Positions 44,498 through 54,812 are shown, counted from the stretch's first letter. The stretch: 64,000 nt of DNA from Exiguobacterium sp. s122 (GCF_018618475.1 NZ_JACSMD010000003.1:124001-188000); one strand, 5' to 3'. Numbers and translations: made by a program. Notes: generated from the letters alone by a model not told the origin.

Positions 44498-45874
44498 TTG
44501 AAACTGATCGTAGGAGATTATAAGAGCGTTACCGCTGAACGCCTTGGGATTAACGGGGAAGGGATTGCGACCATCAATCGGATGGTCGTCTTTATTCCGA
44601 ACTTGTTGCCGGGCGAAGAGGCGAAAGTAGAGATCACGCGCGTCGAACGTAATTATGCCGAGGCTCGTGTCGTCAAGCGCGACAATGCGTCAAAAGACCG
44701 CGTTAAACCGCCATGTCCGATTTATGACGAGTGCGGGGGCTGTCAGATTCAGCATATGAGCGCACGCCTGCAGATGGAATATAAGGAAGAAATCGTACGC
44801 AACGCGTTCCGTCAAAAGACGAAATTGAACGTCGACAAATCGGACATTCGTCCGACGATTGGAATGGAAGACCCTTGGTATTATCGCAATAAATCGCAAT
44901 TCCCGCTCAGCGTCCGCCGTGGGGAAATCGTGTCGGGCCTCTATAAACCGAACTCGAACCACCTCGTCCCAATCGAACATTGTATGGTCCAACAGCGTGA
45001 TACGACGAACATCAACAATGCCATCGTTCGCATCTTAAATGAACTCGACATCCCGGTGTACGATGCGCGTCGTGATACCGGCTGTGCTCGGACGATCGTC
45101 GTCCGTTCCGGATACAACACGAATGACGTACAGGTCGTGCTCGTCGTCGGACATGAGGACGTGCCAGACTTAGATGAACTGAGTGACCGGATTATGGCGT
45201 TACCAAACGTCGTCTCGTTCCATTTGAACATCAACTCGAACCGTTCAAGCGTCATTTTCGGTTATCGGACGGTCCACATCGCGGGCCAAGAGAAGATGGA
45301 CGAACGGCTCGACGACGTCCATTACCACTTGTCGCCACGCGCGTTCTTCCAATTGAACCCGGCCCAAACCGAGGTCATGTATCGGGAAGTTGTCGAGGCG
45401 GCCGCTTTGACGGGCGAGGAACGTGTCATTGACGCGTACGCCGGTGTTGGCTCGATCGGACTTTGGCTCGCACCACACGCCAAAGAGATTCGTGGGATGG
45501 AAGTCGTGCCGGAAGCCGTCGAAGACGCAAATGCACACATGCGCGAGAACGGCTTTAATCATGCGACGTACGTCGAAGGCCGGGCCGAGCATTGGATTCC
45601 ACGGTGGGTGAAGGATGGATGGATCCCTGACGTCATCGTCGTCGACCCGCCGCGCACGGGGGTGGATCACCAACTATTAAATGCAATCATTTCTTCAAAG
45701 GCGCAGCGACTCGTCTACGTATCTTGTAATCCACAGACGCTTGCTCGTGATGCGGATCAACTTATGAAGGCCGGATACAAAGTCAACTATATCCAACCGT
45801 ATGACATGTTCCCACAAACGTCGCATGTCGAGTCGGTCGTCGTCTTTGAGAAAAAGAAAAAGAAGAAATATTGA
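44498..45874 (+). CDS. rlmCD: 23S rRNA (uracil-5-)-methyltransferase RlmCD
   Basis: 458 residues: N-terminal TRAM domain, iron-sulphur cysteines in CPIYDECGGC, SAM-binding VIDAYAGVGSIGL, VDPPRTGVDH, and the nucleophile Cys in VSCNPQTL. In Bacillus one enzyme methylates U747 and U1939 of 23S rRNA. It starts at a TTG, seven bases after AAAGGATG. The last residues are a lysine run (EKKKKKK). Confidence 0.92.
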   Translation: MKLIVGDYKSVTAERLGINGEGIATINRMVVFIPNLLPGEEAKVEITRVERNYAEARVVKRDNASKDRVKPPCPIYDECGGCQIQHMSARLQMEYKEEIVRNAFRQKTKLNVDKSDIRPTIGMEDPWYYRNKSQFPLSVRRGEIVSGLYKPNSNHLVPIEHCMVQQRDTTNINNAIVRILNELDIPVYDARRDTGCARTIVVRSGYNTNDVQVVLVVGHEDVPDLDELSDRIMALPNVVSFHLNINSNRSSVIFGYRTVHIAGQEKMDERLDDVHYHLSPRAFFQLNPAQTEVMYREVVEAAALTGEERVIDAYAGVGSIGLWLAPHAKEIRGMEVVPEAVEDANAHMRENGFNHATYVEGRAEHWIPRWVKDGWIPDVIVVDPPRTGVDHQLLNAIISSKAQRLVYVSCNPQTLARDADQLMKAGYKVNYIQPYDMFPQTSHVESVVVFEKKKKKKY

Positions 45875-45891
45875 CAAGACAATGAAAACAC

Positions 45892-45920
45892 TTGAGTAGA
45901 AAGCGTTTTCATTGTATAGT
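45892..45920 (+). promoter_or_regulatory. Promoter of cdd
   Basis: TTGAGT (45892-45897), 17-base spacer, TATAGT (45915-45920), 46 bases before the start codon. Confidence 0.6.
45898..45911 (+). promoter_or_regulatory. Candidate cre site inside the cdd promoter
   Basis: AGAAAGCGTTTTCA fits the cre consensus TGNAANCGNWWNCA except for the first base. It lies between -35 and -10, where CcpA binding would repress. A copy of the flank TGAAAAC occurs upstream, forming an inverted repeat. Confidence 0.5.
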
Positions 45921-45965
45921 TCAGATGTCAGACTTCCTTTATTATATGAAGCGGAGGAACATTCT

Positions 45966-46373
45966 ATGATTCCACAAGACCGAGTGAACGAACTTGTCCA
46001 AAAGGCGATTGCGGCCCGTACGCGCGCTTATACGCCTTATTCAAAATTCAATGTTGGCGCCGTCGTCATCGATGAGGCGGGGAAAGAGATTTCAGGTTGC
46101 AACGTCGAGAACGCCTCCTACGGATTGTCGATGTGCGCCGAACGGACGGCCATCTTCAAGGCCGTGTCAGAAGGCAGCAAGACGATTGAGACGGTTGTCG
46201 TCGTTGGCGACACCGACGGGCCAATCTCGCCGTGCGGCGCTTGCCGTCAAGTCATCGCTGAATTTGCAGGTGACGACTTCACGTTGATTTTAGCGAATAT
46301 GGCGGGCGACACGAAAGTGATGACGAAAGAAGAAATGTTGCCGTATGGATTTTCACCAAGCGATTTAACATAA
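45966..46373 (+). CDS. cdd: Cytidine deaminase
   Basis: 135 residues; zinc-binding motifs CAERTAI with the adjacent Glu and PCGACRQ. It deaminates cytidine and deoxycytidine in pyrimidine salvage. The ATG at 45966 has GGAGG upstream; the longer frame has no support. It has its own promoter and terminator. Confidence 0.97.
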   Translation: MIPQDRVNELVQKAIAARTRAYTPYSKFNVGAVVIDEAGKEISGCNVENASYGLSMCAERTAIFKAVSEGSKTIETVVVVGDTDGPISPCGACRQVIAEFAGDDFTLILANMAGDTKVMTKEEMLPYGFSPSDLT

Positions 46374-46408
46374 AACCAACTGGGTGCCTGCACCCAGTTG
46401 GTTTTTTA
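46374..46408. terminator. Bidirectional terminator
   Basis: AACCAACTGGGTG-CCTG-CACCCAGTTGGTT with A and T flanks, between cdd and the 46406 gene. Confidence 0.92.
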
Positions 46409-46612
46409 TCGACCATTGTACCGTTTTTCACTCGAAGAATCGTTCTTTGTCTTCCGCTTTTCTTTTTCTTCTTTCATCTCCTGGTTTAAGTCCTCGACCG
46501 GGATTGGATCGACCGTCTCCATACCTTCTTGATCGTATATGCTTTCTTTCTCCGTATCGAGTGCATCAGGATTATCGAATGGCCGGTTAGATGATTGTTT
46601 GGATTTTTTCAT
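46406..46612 (-). CDS. Small highly charged hypothetical protein
   Basis: 68 residues, about half charged (for example NQEMKEEKEKRKTKND), probably disordered. The ATG at 46612 lies eight bases after AAGGAGG. No family recognised. Confidence 0.55.
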   Translation of the reverse strand: MKKSKQSSNRPFDNPDALDTEKESIYDQEGMETVDPIPVEDLNQEMKEEKEKRKTKNDSSSEKRYNGR

Positions 46613-46735
46613 CGTCATCGCCTCCTTCTGTTTTGTCCTATTCCACTTCTGGATTTCATGTAAACGCTTCATGAAATGGTTTCAATTTGGGAGAAGGGTG
46701 GAATTATCCGTACATAGTGACTAAGGAGGGGTAGC

Positions 46736-47023
46736 ATGGATAAGAAAGTGTTGATGGGCATCGTCCTCGGCGTCGCCGGGGCCGCGCTCGTGGCGCCGAA
46801 AGTGGCAGCATTGTTGACGCAAGACCGAGAGGACGACACGTGGAGCAAGATGGACCGGATGGAGAGTGTCGACTCGGATAAGGACGAGGCCGAGGAAGGG
46901 CTCACCCAACTTGATTCGAGCCATCGGGCCGAGTGGCAAGCGAACGGCTTCCCGCAGACCCACGCCGAGCGTGAACGTCTCATGAACGAGTCCGAAGATT
47001 CGTTCAAAGGGCAAGACATATAA
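46736..47023 (+). CDS. YtxH-like small protein
   Basis: 95 residues. The glycine- and alanine-rich N-terminal helix (KVLMGIVLGVAGAALVAPK) resembles YtxH-type general stress proteins; the rest is acidic and polar. AAGGAGGGG precedes the ATG. A GTTTCA...GGGTGG pair upstream is a poor SigB-like match, so stress control is only a guess. Confidence 0.55.
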   Translation: MDKKVLMGIVLGVAGAALVAPKVAALLTQDREDDTWSKMDRMESVDSDKDEAEEGLTQLDSSHRAEWQANGFPQTHAERERLMNESEDSFKGQDI

Positions 47024-47051
47024 AAAAGGCAGCCGCGGCTGCCTTTTTTAT
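47022..47051. terminator. Bidirectional terminator
   Basis: AAAAAAGGCAGCC-GC-GGCTGCCTTTTTT, between convergent genes. Confidence 0.9.
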
Positions 47052-48439
47052 ATGTCAAATTCGTCGTCTGGTAGCAGGGGGAGTCCGAGTGTAACCGTCG
47101 TCCCGTGACCGACTTCTGATGAGAAGTGAATGGACCCATCATGGCGTTCCATAATGTGTTTGGCGATGGCGAGCCCGAGCCCGGTGCCACCGTCTTCGCG
47201 AGTCCGGGACTTGTTGACACGATAAAAGCGTTCCGTCAACTTGTCGAGGTCTTCCCGTGGGATGCCGCGACCTTCGTCTTTAATCTCGGTAATCGCATAG
47301 CCTTCTTCGGAAAACGTCTTCACATGAATCGATTTGCCGGCCTCCGTATACCGTAGCGCATTATCGAGCAAGTTCCCGACGACTTGCTCAAGTCGGTCGT
47401 GATCCCCGAGGATGATGAGGTCAAAGTCGAGTTCGGTCTCGATGGAGACCCCTTTTGCCTGGGCGATCGGTTCGAACCGATATAGGACGTCCTCGAGCAC
47501 TTGCGAGTAAACGACCGGCTCTTTCGTCATCGGATACGAGTCACGCTCCAGTTGGGCTAGATCGAGCAAATCGTTGACGAGCCGTTGCAACCGCTCCGTC
47601 TCGTTCTCGATGATGTCGTAGTATTGCGCTTTCGTCTTTTCATCGAGTGACGGGTCTTGCAGCATCTCCGTATAGCCGCGAATGTAAGATAACGGTGTCC
47701 GGAGCTCGTGACTGACGTTCGCTAAAAACTCTTTCCGTTGCTCTTCAACGAGCCCGAGTGATTCAGCCATCCGGTTAAGCGTTTCGGCAAGTTCCCCAAT
47801 TTCGTCATCATAATAGATGGGAATCCGATGTGAAAAATCACCTTTGGCATACACTTGCGAGGCACGCTTCATCTGGATGAGTGGCTGAATGATTGTGTCG
47901 ATGATTTGCGTTCCGAAGATGAGCAGATTGACGACCATGAGGATGAGTAAAAATGTGATCATGAGCCGAATCGGTTGGAACGGCTCGCTGATTTTACTCA
48001 GCTCCATATAGAGGATGAGCGCATTGTCGAGCTCGCCATCACGGATGAGCGGAAAGGCCGACATGAGAATATCGACGTCCTCCGTCGGGTGTTTCCGTGT
48101 GACCGAGATGGCGTAACCGTCTTGCAGTCTAGCTAAGTCTTGTTCGCGTAAGAACGTCTTCCCTGAGCCAAGCCCGTCTTCTTTAACGGAAGAGAGGAAC
48201 ACTTTTGTCTCGGTCAGCTCGTTCGTGTAGGTCATACTGTCTGAGAACGCGTCAGAGAACCCGTCCGCCTTGTAGATGGTGACGAGTTTCTCTCCGCGGT
48301 TGATGAGCAGTTCTTCTTGCGTCTGGATATAGAACTTGTCGTACAAGTAAAACGTCATGATGATGAACACGAACGCGGAGAAGAGGCTGGCCGTCCAAAT
48401 GGTGATCCAAATCCGCTTCCGGATCGTGTATTGTTTCAT
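47048..48439 (-). CDS. Sensor histidine kinase, OmpR-type system
   Basis: 463 residues: helix 1 about 12-34, an extracellular sensor of about 120 residues, helix 2 about 157-177, HAMP to about 235, HisKA with His244 in NVSHELRTPLSY, and an ATP-binding domain (DEGRGIP; GGTGLGLAI). The external domain has no motif from which to name a signal. Its ATG overlaps the regulator stop by four bases. Confidence 0.9.
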   Translation of the reverse strand: MKQYTIRKRIWITIWTASLFSAFVFIIMTFYLYDKFYIQTQEELLINRGEKLVTIYKADGFSDAFSDSMTYTNELTETKVFLSSVKEDGLGSGKTFLREQDLARLQDGYAISVTRKHPTEDVDILMSAFPLIRDGELDNALILYMELSKISEPFQPIRLMITFLLILMVVNLLIFGTQIIDTIIQPLIQMKRASQVYAKGDFSHRIPIYYDDEIGELAETLNRMAESLGLVEEQRKEFLANVSHELRTPLSYIRGYTEMLQDPSLDEKTKAQYYDIIENETERLQRLVNDLLDLAQLERDSYPMTKEPVVYSQVLEDVLYRFEPIAQAKGVSIETELDFDLIILGDHDRLEQVVGNLLDNALRYTEAGKSIHVKTFSEEGYAITEIKDEGRGIPREDLDKLTERFYRVNKSRTREDGGTGLGLAIAKHIMERHDGSIHFSSEVGHGTTVTLGLPLLPDDEFDI

Positions 48440-49125
48440 ACGTTCGCCTCGAACTTATAGCCGATCCCCCAGACCGTTTGAATGTAACCGCCGGCTTCAC
48501 CGAGTTTCAGGCGGAGCGTTTTAATGTGCGTGTCGACCGTACGGAGATTCCCGTGATACTCGGTGCCCCAAATCTGGTCGAGCAACTGTTCACGAGAGAA
48601 CACTTTCTCTTCGTTCGTGATGAACAAGTAGAGGAGGTCAAATTCTTTTCGCGTCAAGTTGACGGTTTTTCCTTTTACGCTGACCGCACGTCCTTCGATA
48701 TCGATGGATAAAACACCGACATCGAACGTCGCTTCTTGTTCTTTCGAGAAGTTGTGCGTCCGACGAAGCGTCGCTTCGATTCGGGCGAGTAGTTCTCGCG
48801 GACTGAACGGCTTCGTGATATAGTCATCCGCTCCGATTTTCAATCCATGGATGCGGTCGAGCTCCTCGGAACGGGCCGTGAGCAAGATGATCGGCACGTT
48901 CGAGAATTCACGGATGCGCATGCAGGCCGTGAGTCCATCGAGTTCAGGCATCATGACATCGAGCAAGACGAGGTGGAACGATTGTGCTTTCAACAGTTCA
49001 ATTGCTTCAAGCCCGTTCGTCGCCGTGATGGTCTCATATCCTTCTTTTTCTAGGTTCGAGACGAGCAAATCGCGCATTTGTTCTTCGTCATCTGTCACTA
49101 AAATTCGAAACGTTGGTTCTGACAT
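48436..49125 (-). CDS. OmpR-family response regulator
   Basis: 229 residues: receiver with Asp56 in LVLLDVMMPELDG and conserved Lys in YITKPF, and a winged-helix output domain ending VWGIGYKFE. Pairs with the kinase downstream. AAAGGAG precedes the ATG. Target genes are unknown. Confidence 0.92.
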   Translation of the reverse strand: MSEPTFRILVTDDEEQMRDLLVSNLEKEGYETITATNGLEAIELLKAQSFHLVLLDVMMPELDGLTACMRIREFSNVPIILLTARSEELDRIHGLKIGADDYITKPFSPRELLARIEATLRRTHNFSKEQEATFDVGVLSIDIEGRAVSVKGKTVNLTRKEFDLLYLFITNEEKVFSREQLLDQIWGTEYHGNLRTVDTHIKTLRLKLGEAGGYIQTVWGIGYKFEANV

Positions 49126-49264
49126 GGTTCATTCTCCTTTACAAAACAGTTAACGGGGCGTGTGACAATTCCCCCATACTTCTATCATACCTATCTCTCC
49201 GAATTAGAACAGAAATATTCATTGCCGTAAAGTTGTCCCCATGCAATCCACACAAAAACGCCAC

Positions 49265-49297
49265 AAAAAAGCCAATTCTTTGTCAGAATTGGCTTAG
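49265..49297 (-). terminator. Terminator of the 49294 acetyltransferase gene
   Basis: Minus strand AAGCCAATTCT / AGAATTGGCTT with a short loop, followed by a T run. Confidence 0.85.
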
Positions 49298-49860
49298 GCT
49301 TCGAGTTGTGCCTCGTAGGCAATCTCGAATTCTGGAGCGTGGAGCGAGTGCAAGTAGAGCTGGAAGCTCGACTTGGATACTTCATATAATACGTACTCGA
49401 CATCCCCTTGATTGATTTCAGCAAGCAGTTCCGAACGAACCTCATTGGCACAAAAAGCGTACGGCAACTTTTCAGCCGCGGCGATCGAGCGCTCATTTGA
49501 TTTTCGGATTTTTAAAAAGACACTTTCGATGTCAAGCTCGAAGAATAGTTCTGAGAAGAACGCCTCTTTCGCGACTTGATTGTAACCTTTCCCGTGATAC
49601 GGTTTGCCAAGCCACGTACCGAGGAACCCATAGCCGGATTCCACATCGAACAAGCTGATCGTCCCAATCGGGGTCCCGAACTCGTTCGTGATGGTGCGTG
49701 AGATGATGTTTCCTTGCTCTTCTAGCTCGATGACTTGCTTCGTGCTAAATAAAAACTCGTCAAAATGGACCGTCTTTTGACGGACATACGGAAAGACATC
49801 TGGGTGTTGCATCAGTTCGAACAACTCCGCGCAGTCGGTGAGCTCACGAAATTTGAGCAC
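49294..49860 (-). CDS. GNAT acetyltransferase
   Basis: 188 residues with the RimJ-like fold: GYGFLGTWLGKPYHGKGYNQ and RKSNERSIAAAEKLPYAF. The canonical Q/RxxGxG/A loop is only partly kept. Substrate unknown. It starts at a GTG behind GGAGGAGG. Confidence 0.75.
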   Translation of the reverse strand: MLKFRELTDCAELFELMQHPDVFPYVRQKTVHFDEFLFSTKQVIELEEQGNIISRTITNEFGTPIGTISLFDVESGYGFLGTWLGKPYHGKGYNQVAKEAFFSELFFELDIESVFLKIRKSNERSIAAAEKLPYAFCANEVRSELLAEINQGDVEYVLYEVSKSSFQLYLHSLHAPEFEIAYEAQLEA

Positions 49861-50038
49861 CTTTACATTCCTCCTCCTATTTCAGACCGCTGAAGAATAG
49901 TCGTAACGAAAGCATACTTCTGGCTTCGCTGTTCGAACCGCCTTGGTTGCTTTTTTGAAGTTACAAGATAATTTTATATAGAATTTTTAAAAAAGCAAGT
50001 AAATTATGCGTAAAAACGGTTATGAAAAATAATGAAAA

Positions 50039-51193
50039 TTAGTCCATCTCATGATGTGTCTTGGCGCGTTCTGTCGCATAGACGATTTGGCCGTTTACAA
50101 TCGTCATAATCGGCTTCGACATATAGTCGAGTGGGAAGTGGCTCCACAAGACGAGGTCGGCATCTTTCCCGACTTCGAGCGAGCCGATGCGGTCATCTAC
50201 CCCGAGCGATTCGGCGGGGTGAATCGTGATGGCACGGAGTGCGACATCGACCGGCAATCCTTCACGCGCGGCAAGGCCAGCGCAAAGATTCAAGTATTGG
50301 ACCGGTGTATACGGATGGTCCGTCGTGATGGAGACGATCATTCCGTGTTCATGTAAGATCCGATACGTCTCCCACGTTTTGTTTTGCAACTCGATTTTCG
50401 ATTTACGTGTGAACGTCGGACCGACAGTGACGTGCTTTACCCCGAGTTCCTGTAACTTTTCGGCAACGAGATGGCCTTCTGTACAATGCTCGATACGATA
50501 GTCAAGGTCGAACTCTTTAGCAAAGCGAACCACAGAGAGGATGTCATCGGCGCGGTGGGCGTGGACCCGAACCGGCATCTTTCGGTCGAGGGCGAGTTGG
50601 ATCATTTGGCTCCCGAACGTGCCAATCGTCTTTGTCGAGTCGACGGTCCGGAACGCTTCGCGGAGAAGTCCCATGATTCCCATCCTCGTCAAATCTCCCG
50701 TTTTCCCCATACTGTGGATGCGCTTCGGGTTTTCGCCGAGCGCCATCTTGAGGCCGGCGTATTGCCTGAGAATCATGTCTTCGATGAAACGACCGTGTGT
50801 CTTGATGACGCTCGTCACGCCACCGATTACGTTCATACTGCCTGGCATGACTTGTACGGCGGTCACACCGGCCATGAGGGCTTCTTCGAAACCTTCGTCA
50901 AGCGGATAGACGCCGTCAATCGCGCGAGCATGCGGTGTCATGGCTTCGACCGTCTCGTTCGCATCGTTTCCGACAGAGCCGGTTCCTTCATCGTATAAAC
51001 CGAGGTGTGTGTGGGCATCGATGAAGCCAGGGAACAAGAAATTCCCTTCAGCCTCGATGACCGTCTCCCCTTCGAGCGGGTCGAGTAGGTCGGCCAATTC
51101 GACGATTTTACCGTCCTTGACACGTAAATCTCCGTAAAAATGGGGGGAGGTAATCGGGTAAATATGGGCGTTACGAATCAATAAGTTGCTCAC
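50039..51193 (-). CDS. Amidohydrolase (imidazolonepropionase-like)
   Basis: 384 residues: metal motif HTHLG after FPGFIDA, VHAHRADDI, IEHCTEGH and ITTDHPYTP supply histidines and Asp of the TIM-barrel site; N- and C-terminal strands form the small beta domain (LVLWSHFPLD). It hydrolyses an unknown amide or ring. Start is a GTG about 11 bases behind GAGGAGG. Close to yfhF but separately transcribed or loosely coupled. Confidence 0.85.
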   Translation of the reverse strand: MSNLLIRNAHIYPITSPHFYGDLRVKDGKIVELADLLDPLEGETVIEAEGNFLFPGFIDAHTHLGLYDEGTGSVGNDANETVEAMTPHARAIDGVYPLDEGFEEALMAGVTAVQVMPGSMNVIGGVTSVIKTHGRFIEDMILRQYAGLKMALGENPKRIHSMGKTGDLTRMGIMGLLREAFRTVDSTKTIGTFGSQMIQLALDRKMPVRVHAHRADDILSVVRFAKEFDLDYRIEHCTEGHLVAEKLQELGVKHVTVGPTFTRKSKIELQNKTWETYRILHEHGMIVSITTDHPYTPVQYLNLCAGLAAREGLPVDVALRAITIHPAESLGVDDRIGSLEVGKDADLVLWSHFPLDYMSKPIMTIVNGQIVYATERAKTHHEMD

Positions 51194-51209
51194 GTAATGT
51201 AAATCCTCC

Positions 51210-52118
51210 TCAAGTTAAATGTAGCAGTTGTTTTAATGCAGGCTCCAGTGTCTCATAGCGGAATTTGAACTGATGATTGAGTGCTTTTGTCGGGACGACT
51301 TTCGCGCCTTCGAGGACGATGACGCTCTTCTCGCCGAGTGCGAGCTTCAAGAGCGGCGCCGGGGCAGGAATCCAGTGCGGGCGATGCATGACGCGGGCGA
51401 CGGTTCGACCGAACTCGTCCATCGTGACCGGCGTTGGGGCCGTCCCGTTGACAGGACCTTCAATCGTCGGCGTTTCGATGACATGGACGAACAAGCGAAC
51501 GAGGTCGTCAAGATGAATCCAAGGGACCCACTGTTTCCCGGAGCCGATTTTTCCACCGACACCGAACGTGTAGGGCAGCTTCATGAGTGGAAACGCGCCG
51601 CCGTCATTCGACAGGACGACGCCGGTTCGCATATAAGCAAGGCGAATTCCCATCTCTTTAATCGGATCGGCTTCTTTTTCCCAAAGGACGCACACGTTGC
51701 CTAAGAAGTTCGTACGGTCTGGGAGCGGAGTGGATTCGGAGTAGGTAATGGTCCGGTCTTCCCCATAAATCCCGATAGCCGAACCACTGATGACGACACT
51801 CGGCTTTTGTTTCATGTTTTTAATGATCCGGACGAGCTCTCTCGTCCCATCGAGTCGACTTTGTAGGATGGCTTGTTTTTGTTTGTGGGTCCAACGCCCA
51901 TCATTGATTGAGGCGCCGGCTAAGTGGATGAACGCATCGACGTCTTGAAGCGCCGTTTCCGGGTGGCTGTCTGGGGTCATCCATTCCACGAAGGAGATGC
52001 CTCGTTGCCGTGGCCGCGGATTGCGCGTCAAGACGATGACTTGATGGCCGGCTTCAGCAAGGGCGCGGACGAGCGGACGACCGATGAGCCCGGTTCCGCC
52101 AGTAATTGCAATTTTCAT
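51210..52118 (-). CDS. yfhF: SDR-like epimerase, YfhF / TIGR01777 family
   Basis: 302 residues: Rossmann motif GGTGLIGRP, followed by an NAD-binding fold, and the family's C-terminal DUF1731 segment. In B. subtilis the gene lies next to recX, as here. Function unknown. GGAGGG precedes the ATG. Confidence 0.85.
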   Translation of the reverse strand: MKIAITGGTGLIGRPLVRALAEAGHQVIVLTRNPRPRQRGISFVEWMTPDSHPETALQDVDAFIHLAGASINDGRWTHKQKQAILQSRLDGTRELVRIIKNMKQKPSVVISGSAIGIYGEDRTITYSESTPLPDRTNFLGNVCVLWEKEADPIKEMGIRLAYMRTGVVLSNDGGAFPLMKLPYTFGVGGKIGSGKQWVPWIHLDDLVRLFVHVIETPTIEGPVNGTAPTPVTMDEFGRTVARVMHRPHWIPAPAPLLKLALGEKSVIVLEGAKVVPTKALNHQFKFRYETLEPALKQLLHLT

Positions 52119-52277
52119 AAAGTGTCCCTCCAGTATATTGAAGCGATTTCAAAACGGGTATGAGTTCCATAAAGAAAGCGGACCGTTCCTATTGTGAATA
52201 CCCTTTCTTCTAACTTATCAAAAATCCTTCTTGAGCGGGGAACGTGATATGTTAGAACTAGGAAAAGGAGGGTTTTT

Positions 52278-53090
52278 GTGAAAATTGCCAAGTTTACGAC
52301 GCAACAGAAAAACAAAGACCGGCTAAACGTCTTCGTCGAGAAAGACGGCAAAGAAGAGTTCGCTTTCGCCATCGATGTCGACGTCTTTATTAAATATGGA
52401 TTGACGCGAGGGATGGAGCTTGAAGACGACTTCGTCCGAGACGTACTCGAAGCCGAAGAAGAGCAAAAGGCGTACAAAGCAGCCGTCAACTATTTGTCAT
52501 ACCGAATGCGCGCCGTCCGAGAGGTGCATGACTATTTGATAAAGAAAGAAGTGAGTGAACCGGTCATTAAACGGGTCACGGAGCGTCTCATTGAACAACG
52601 TTATTTGAATGATGCCGAGTTCGCCAAAGCGTACGTTCAAACAAAGTTTAATACAAGCCCGAGCGGACCTGTGAAAATCAAACGAGAGCTCGCACAGTTC
52701 CATATCGCACCCACAATCATTGAAGACGTGATCGCTACAATCACGCATGAGGATCAACTCGAAAAAGCCGGAAAGTTTGTAAAAAGGAAACAAATGGAAA
52801 CGAATCGACGTTCCGCCACAGAAGTGCAACAAAGAATTCAACAAACCCTGATGCAAAGGGGTTTCACGTTTGATATTATTTCAGAGGCGATTCATACGTT
52901 TTGGGAAAACGAGGATGAGGACGTCGAGCTTGCGGCCTGTCTGACACAAGCCGAAAAGTTGAATCGAAAGTATAGCGGGTATGATGCATTCGAACGGAAA
53001 CAGCGTATGAAGATGCAGCTTCGGCGCAAAGGGTTTCCGTATGATGTCATCGAGCGCGCGTTAGAGCGGCTCGTTGAAGAACAATCGTAG
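52278..53090 (+). CDS. recX: Regulatory protein RecX
   Basis: 270 residues made of repeated three-helix units (for example YLSYRMRAVREVHDYLIKK and then LIEQRYLNDAEFAKAYV). RecX binds RecA filaments and limits recombination. AAAGGAGG lies upstream of the GTG start. It is divergent from yfhF, as in Bacillus. Confidence 0.92.
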   Translation: MKIAKFTTQQKNKDRLNVFVEKDGKEEFAFAIDVDVFIKYGLTRGMELEDDFVRDVLEAEEEQKAYKAAVNYLSYRMRAVREVHDYLIKKEVSEPVIKRVTERLIEQRYLNDAEFAKAYVQTKFNTSPSGPVKIKRELAQFHIAPTIIEDVIATITHEDQLEKAGKFVKRKQMETNRRSATEVQQRIQQTLMQRGFTFDIISEAIHTFWENEDEDVELAACLTQAEKLNRKYSGYDAFERKQRMKMQLRRKGFPYDVIERALERLVEEQS

Positions 53091-53141
53091 TGGGACATCG
53101 GTTTACGGTATAGGGGAAAAAACTGAAAAGGTGGGTCTACA

Positions 53142-54782
53142 TTGACGATTTTCGAATGGATTACAGCACTGATGCCGATTGTATCGGTGCTTATCTTACT
53201 GGTCATTATGCGTTTGCCGGCATCGGTTGCGATGCCATTATCACTCGTCTTAACTGCCATTCTCGCGTTCTTCGTATGGCAACTCGACGCTACACAAATC
53301 ACGGCGGCCGTCCTGCAAGGGCTCGTCATCGCCATTACAGCGGCTTGGATCGTGTACGGTGCGATTGGAATGATGAACACGATGAGAGAAGGGGGCGGTA
53401 TGAACGCCATCCGCTCCGGGTTCGTCACGATTACACCGGATCCACGGATTCAAGTGCTCATCGTCGGCTGGTTGTTCGTTTCCTTCATCGAAGGTGCCTC
53501 AGGATTCGGGACACCGGCTACAGTCGCGGCCCCGCTTCTAATTGCACTAGGCTTCCCACCGATTGCGGCTGTCGTCATCGCACTGTCGGCCGACGTTTCC
53601 GCCGTCACGTTCGGCGCGGTTGGGACTCCTGCATTAATCGGAATCGGGAACGGTCTTTCGCTCGACGTGAGTCAACCGGAGTCCATTGAATTTTTGACGA
53701 GTGTCGTCCTGCAGACGGTCCTCATCGATATGGTCGTAGGTCTCTTTATCCCATTCATTTTGATTTTAATGTTGACTCGATTCTTCAGTAAAGAAAAGTC
53801 GGTCAAGCCAGCGTTTGATGTATTACCGATCGCACTTGTCGCTGCCCTCGTCTACAGTATCCCGGCGTACTTGTGGACGCTCGTCCTCGGATTCGAGTTC
53901 GGTGGTATGCTCGGCGGTTTGACGGGTCTCGTCATCTTAGTCACGATGGCGAAGAAAGGTATTTTGATGCCGAAACGCGTCTGGACGTTTGACGGGTACG
54001 CCGATGAACTCGGCGAACCGGTTGAACAACCGACTGTGAAAACAGGAAAGCGCGAACTTCCCCAGTGGAAAGCATGGGCACCTTACTTGATCTTGACGGT
54101 TTTCCTCATCTTGACACGGACTGTCCCGTTCTTGAATGAACTGACGCGAAGTATTCGCATTAATTTGCCAGACATTCTAGGGGTCGCCGGAATTTCGACC
54201 TCGTGGGAACCGTTCTACTCGCCAGGGTTCATGTTTATTTTGACGATCATCACGACGTTCTTCTTACACAACATGAGTTGGTCGCAAGTGACGTCGGTGT
54301 TTAAATCGACGACACTCGGTATCGGCGGGACACTGATCACGCTCGCGGCTTCTGTTCCGATGGTCCGGATTTTCATCCATTCAGAGAACGGCGGGGCGGG
54401 ACTAGGTTCCATGCCGGTCGAACTCGCCTCGGCAGCGGCCGAAGCGTTCGGTGGCATTTGGCCAATCGTCGCGCCGTGGATTGGGGCGCTCGGATCGTTC
54501 GTATCCGGATCGGCCACATTCTCGAACATGATGTTCTCGAGCTTGACGACGAGTGTCGCCGAATCGGTCGGCATGAGTGAGACGCTCGCCTTGTCGATGC
54601 AAATGGCCGGCGCGAACGCCGGGAACATGATTTGTGTCTTGAACGTCGTCGCCGTCGCCTCTGTTGCCGGCCTACTTGGTAAAGAAGGGACGATTATCCG
54701 CTATACGCTCATGCCGATGATTTATTATGTCGTGGCGACGGGGATTGTCGGTGTGATTTTAGCGACATTCTTCATCAACTAA
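53142..54782 (+). CDS. lctP: L-lactate permease
   Basis: 546-residue LctP-family carrier with about 13 helices; landmarks [19 protein letters not shown] and [14 protein letters not shown] and [14 protein letters not shown]. Imports or exports lactate with protons, fitting the fermentative genes elsewhere in the window. Starts at a TTG after AAAAGGTGGG. Confidence 0.95.
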   Translation: MTIFEWITALMPIVSVLILLVIMRLPASVAMPLSLVLTAILAFFVWQLDATQITAAVLQGLVIAITAAWIVYGAIGMMNTMREGGGMNAIRSGFVTITPDPRIQVLIVGWLFVSFIEGASGFGTPATVAAPLLIALGFPPIAAVVIALSADVSAVTFGAVGTPALIGIGNGLSLDVSQPESIEFLTSVVLQTVLIDMVVGLFIPFILILMLTRFFSKEKSVKPAFDVLPIALVAALVYSIPAYLWTLVLGFEFGGMLGGLTGLVILVTMAKKGILMPKRVWTFDGYADELGEPVEQPTVKTGKRELPQWKAWAPYLILTVFLILTRTVPFLNELTRSIRINLPDILGVAGISTSWEPFYSPGFMFILTIITTFFLHNMSWSQVTSVFKSTTLGIGGTLITLAASVPMVRIFIHSENGGAGLGSMPVELASAAAEAFGGIWPIVAPWIGALGSFVSGSATFSNMMFSSLTTSVAESVGMSETLALSMQMAGANAGNMICVLNVVAVASVAGLLGKEGTIIRYTLMPMIYYVVATGIVGVILATFFIN

Positions 54783-54812
54783 AATAAATTACAATTTCTT
54801 TACAAAATCATA

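Noticed and set aside
46670-46735. SigB-type promoter before the YtxH-like gene
   Set aside because: GTTTCA and GGGTGG are present but the spacing is about 11 bases and the -10 lacks the usual TA, so it was not listed as a feature.
49861-50038. AT-rich gap as a possible RNA gene or T-box
   Set aside because: No stem with a T-box motif, no terminator and no tRNA-like fold could be seen.
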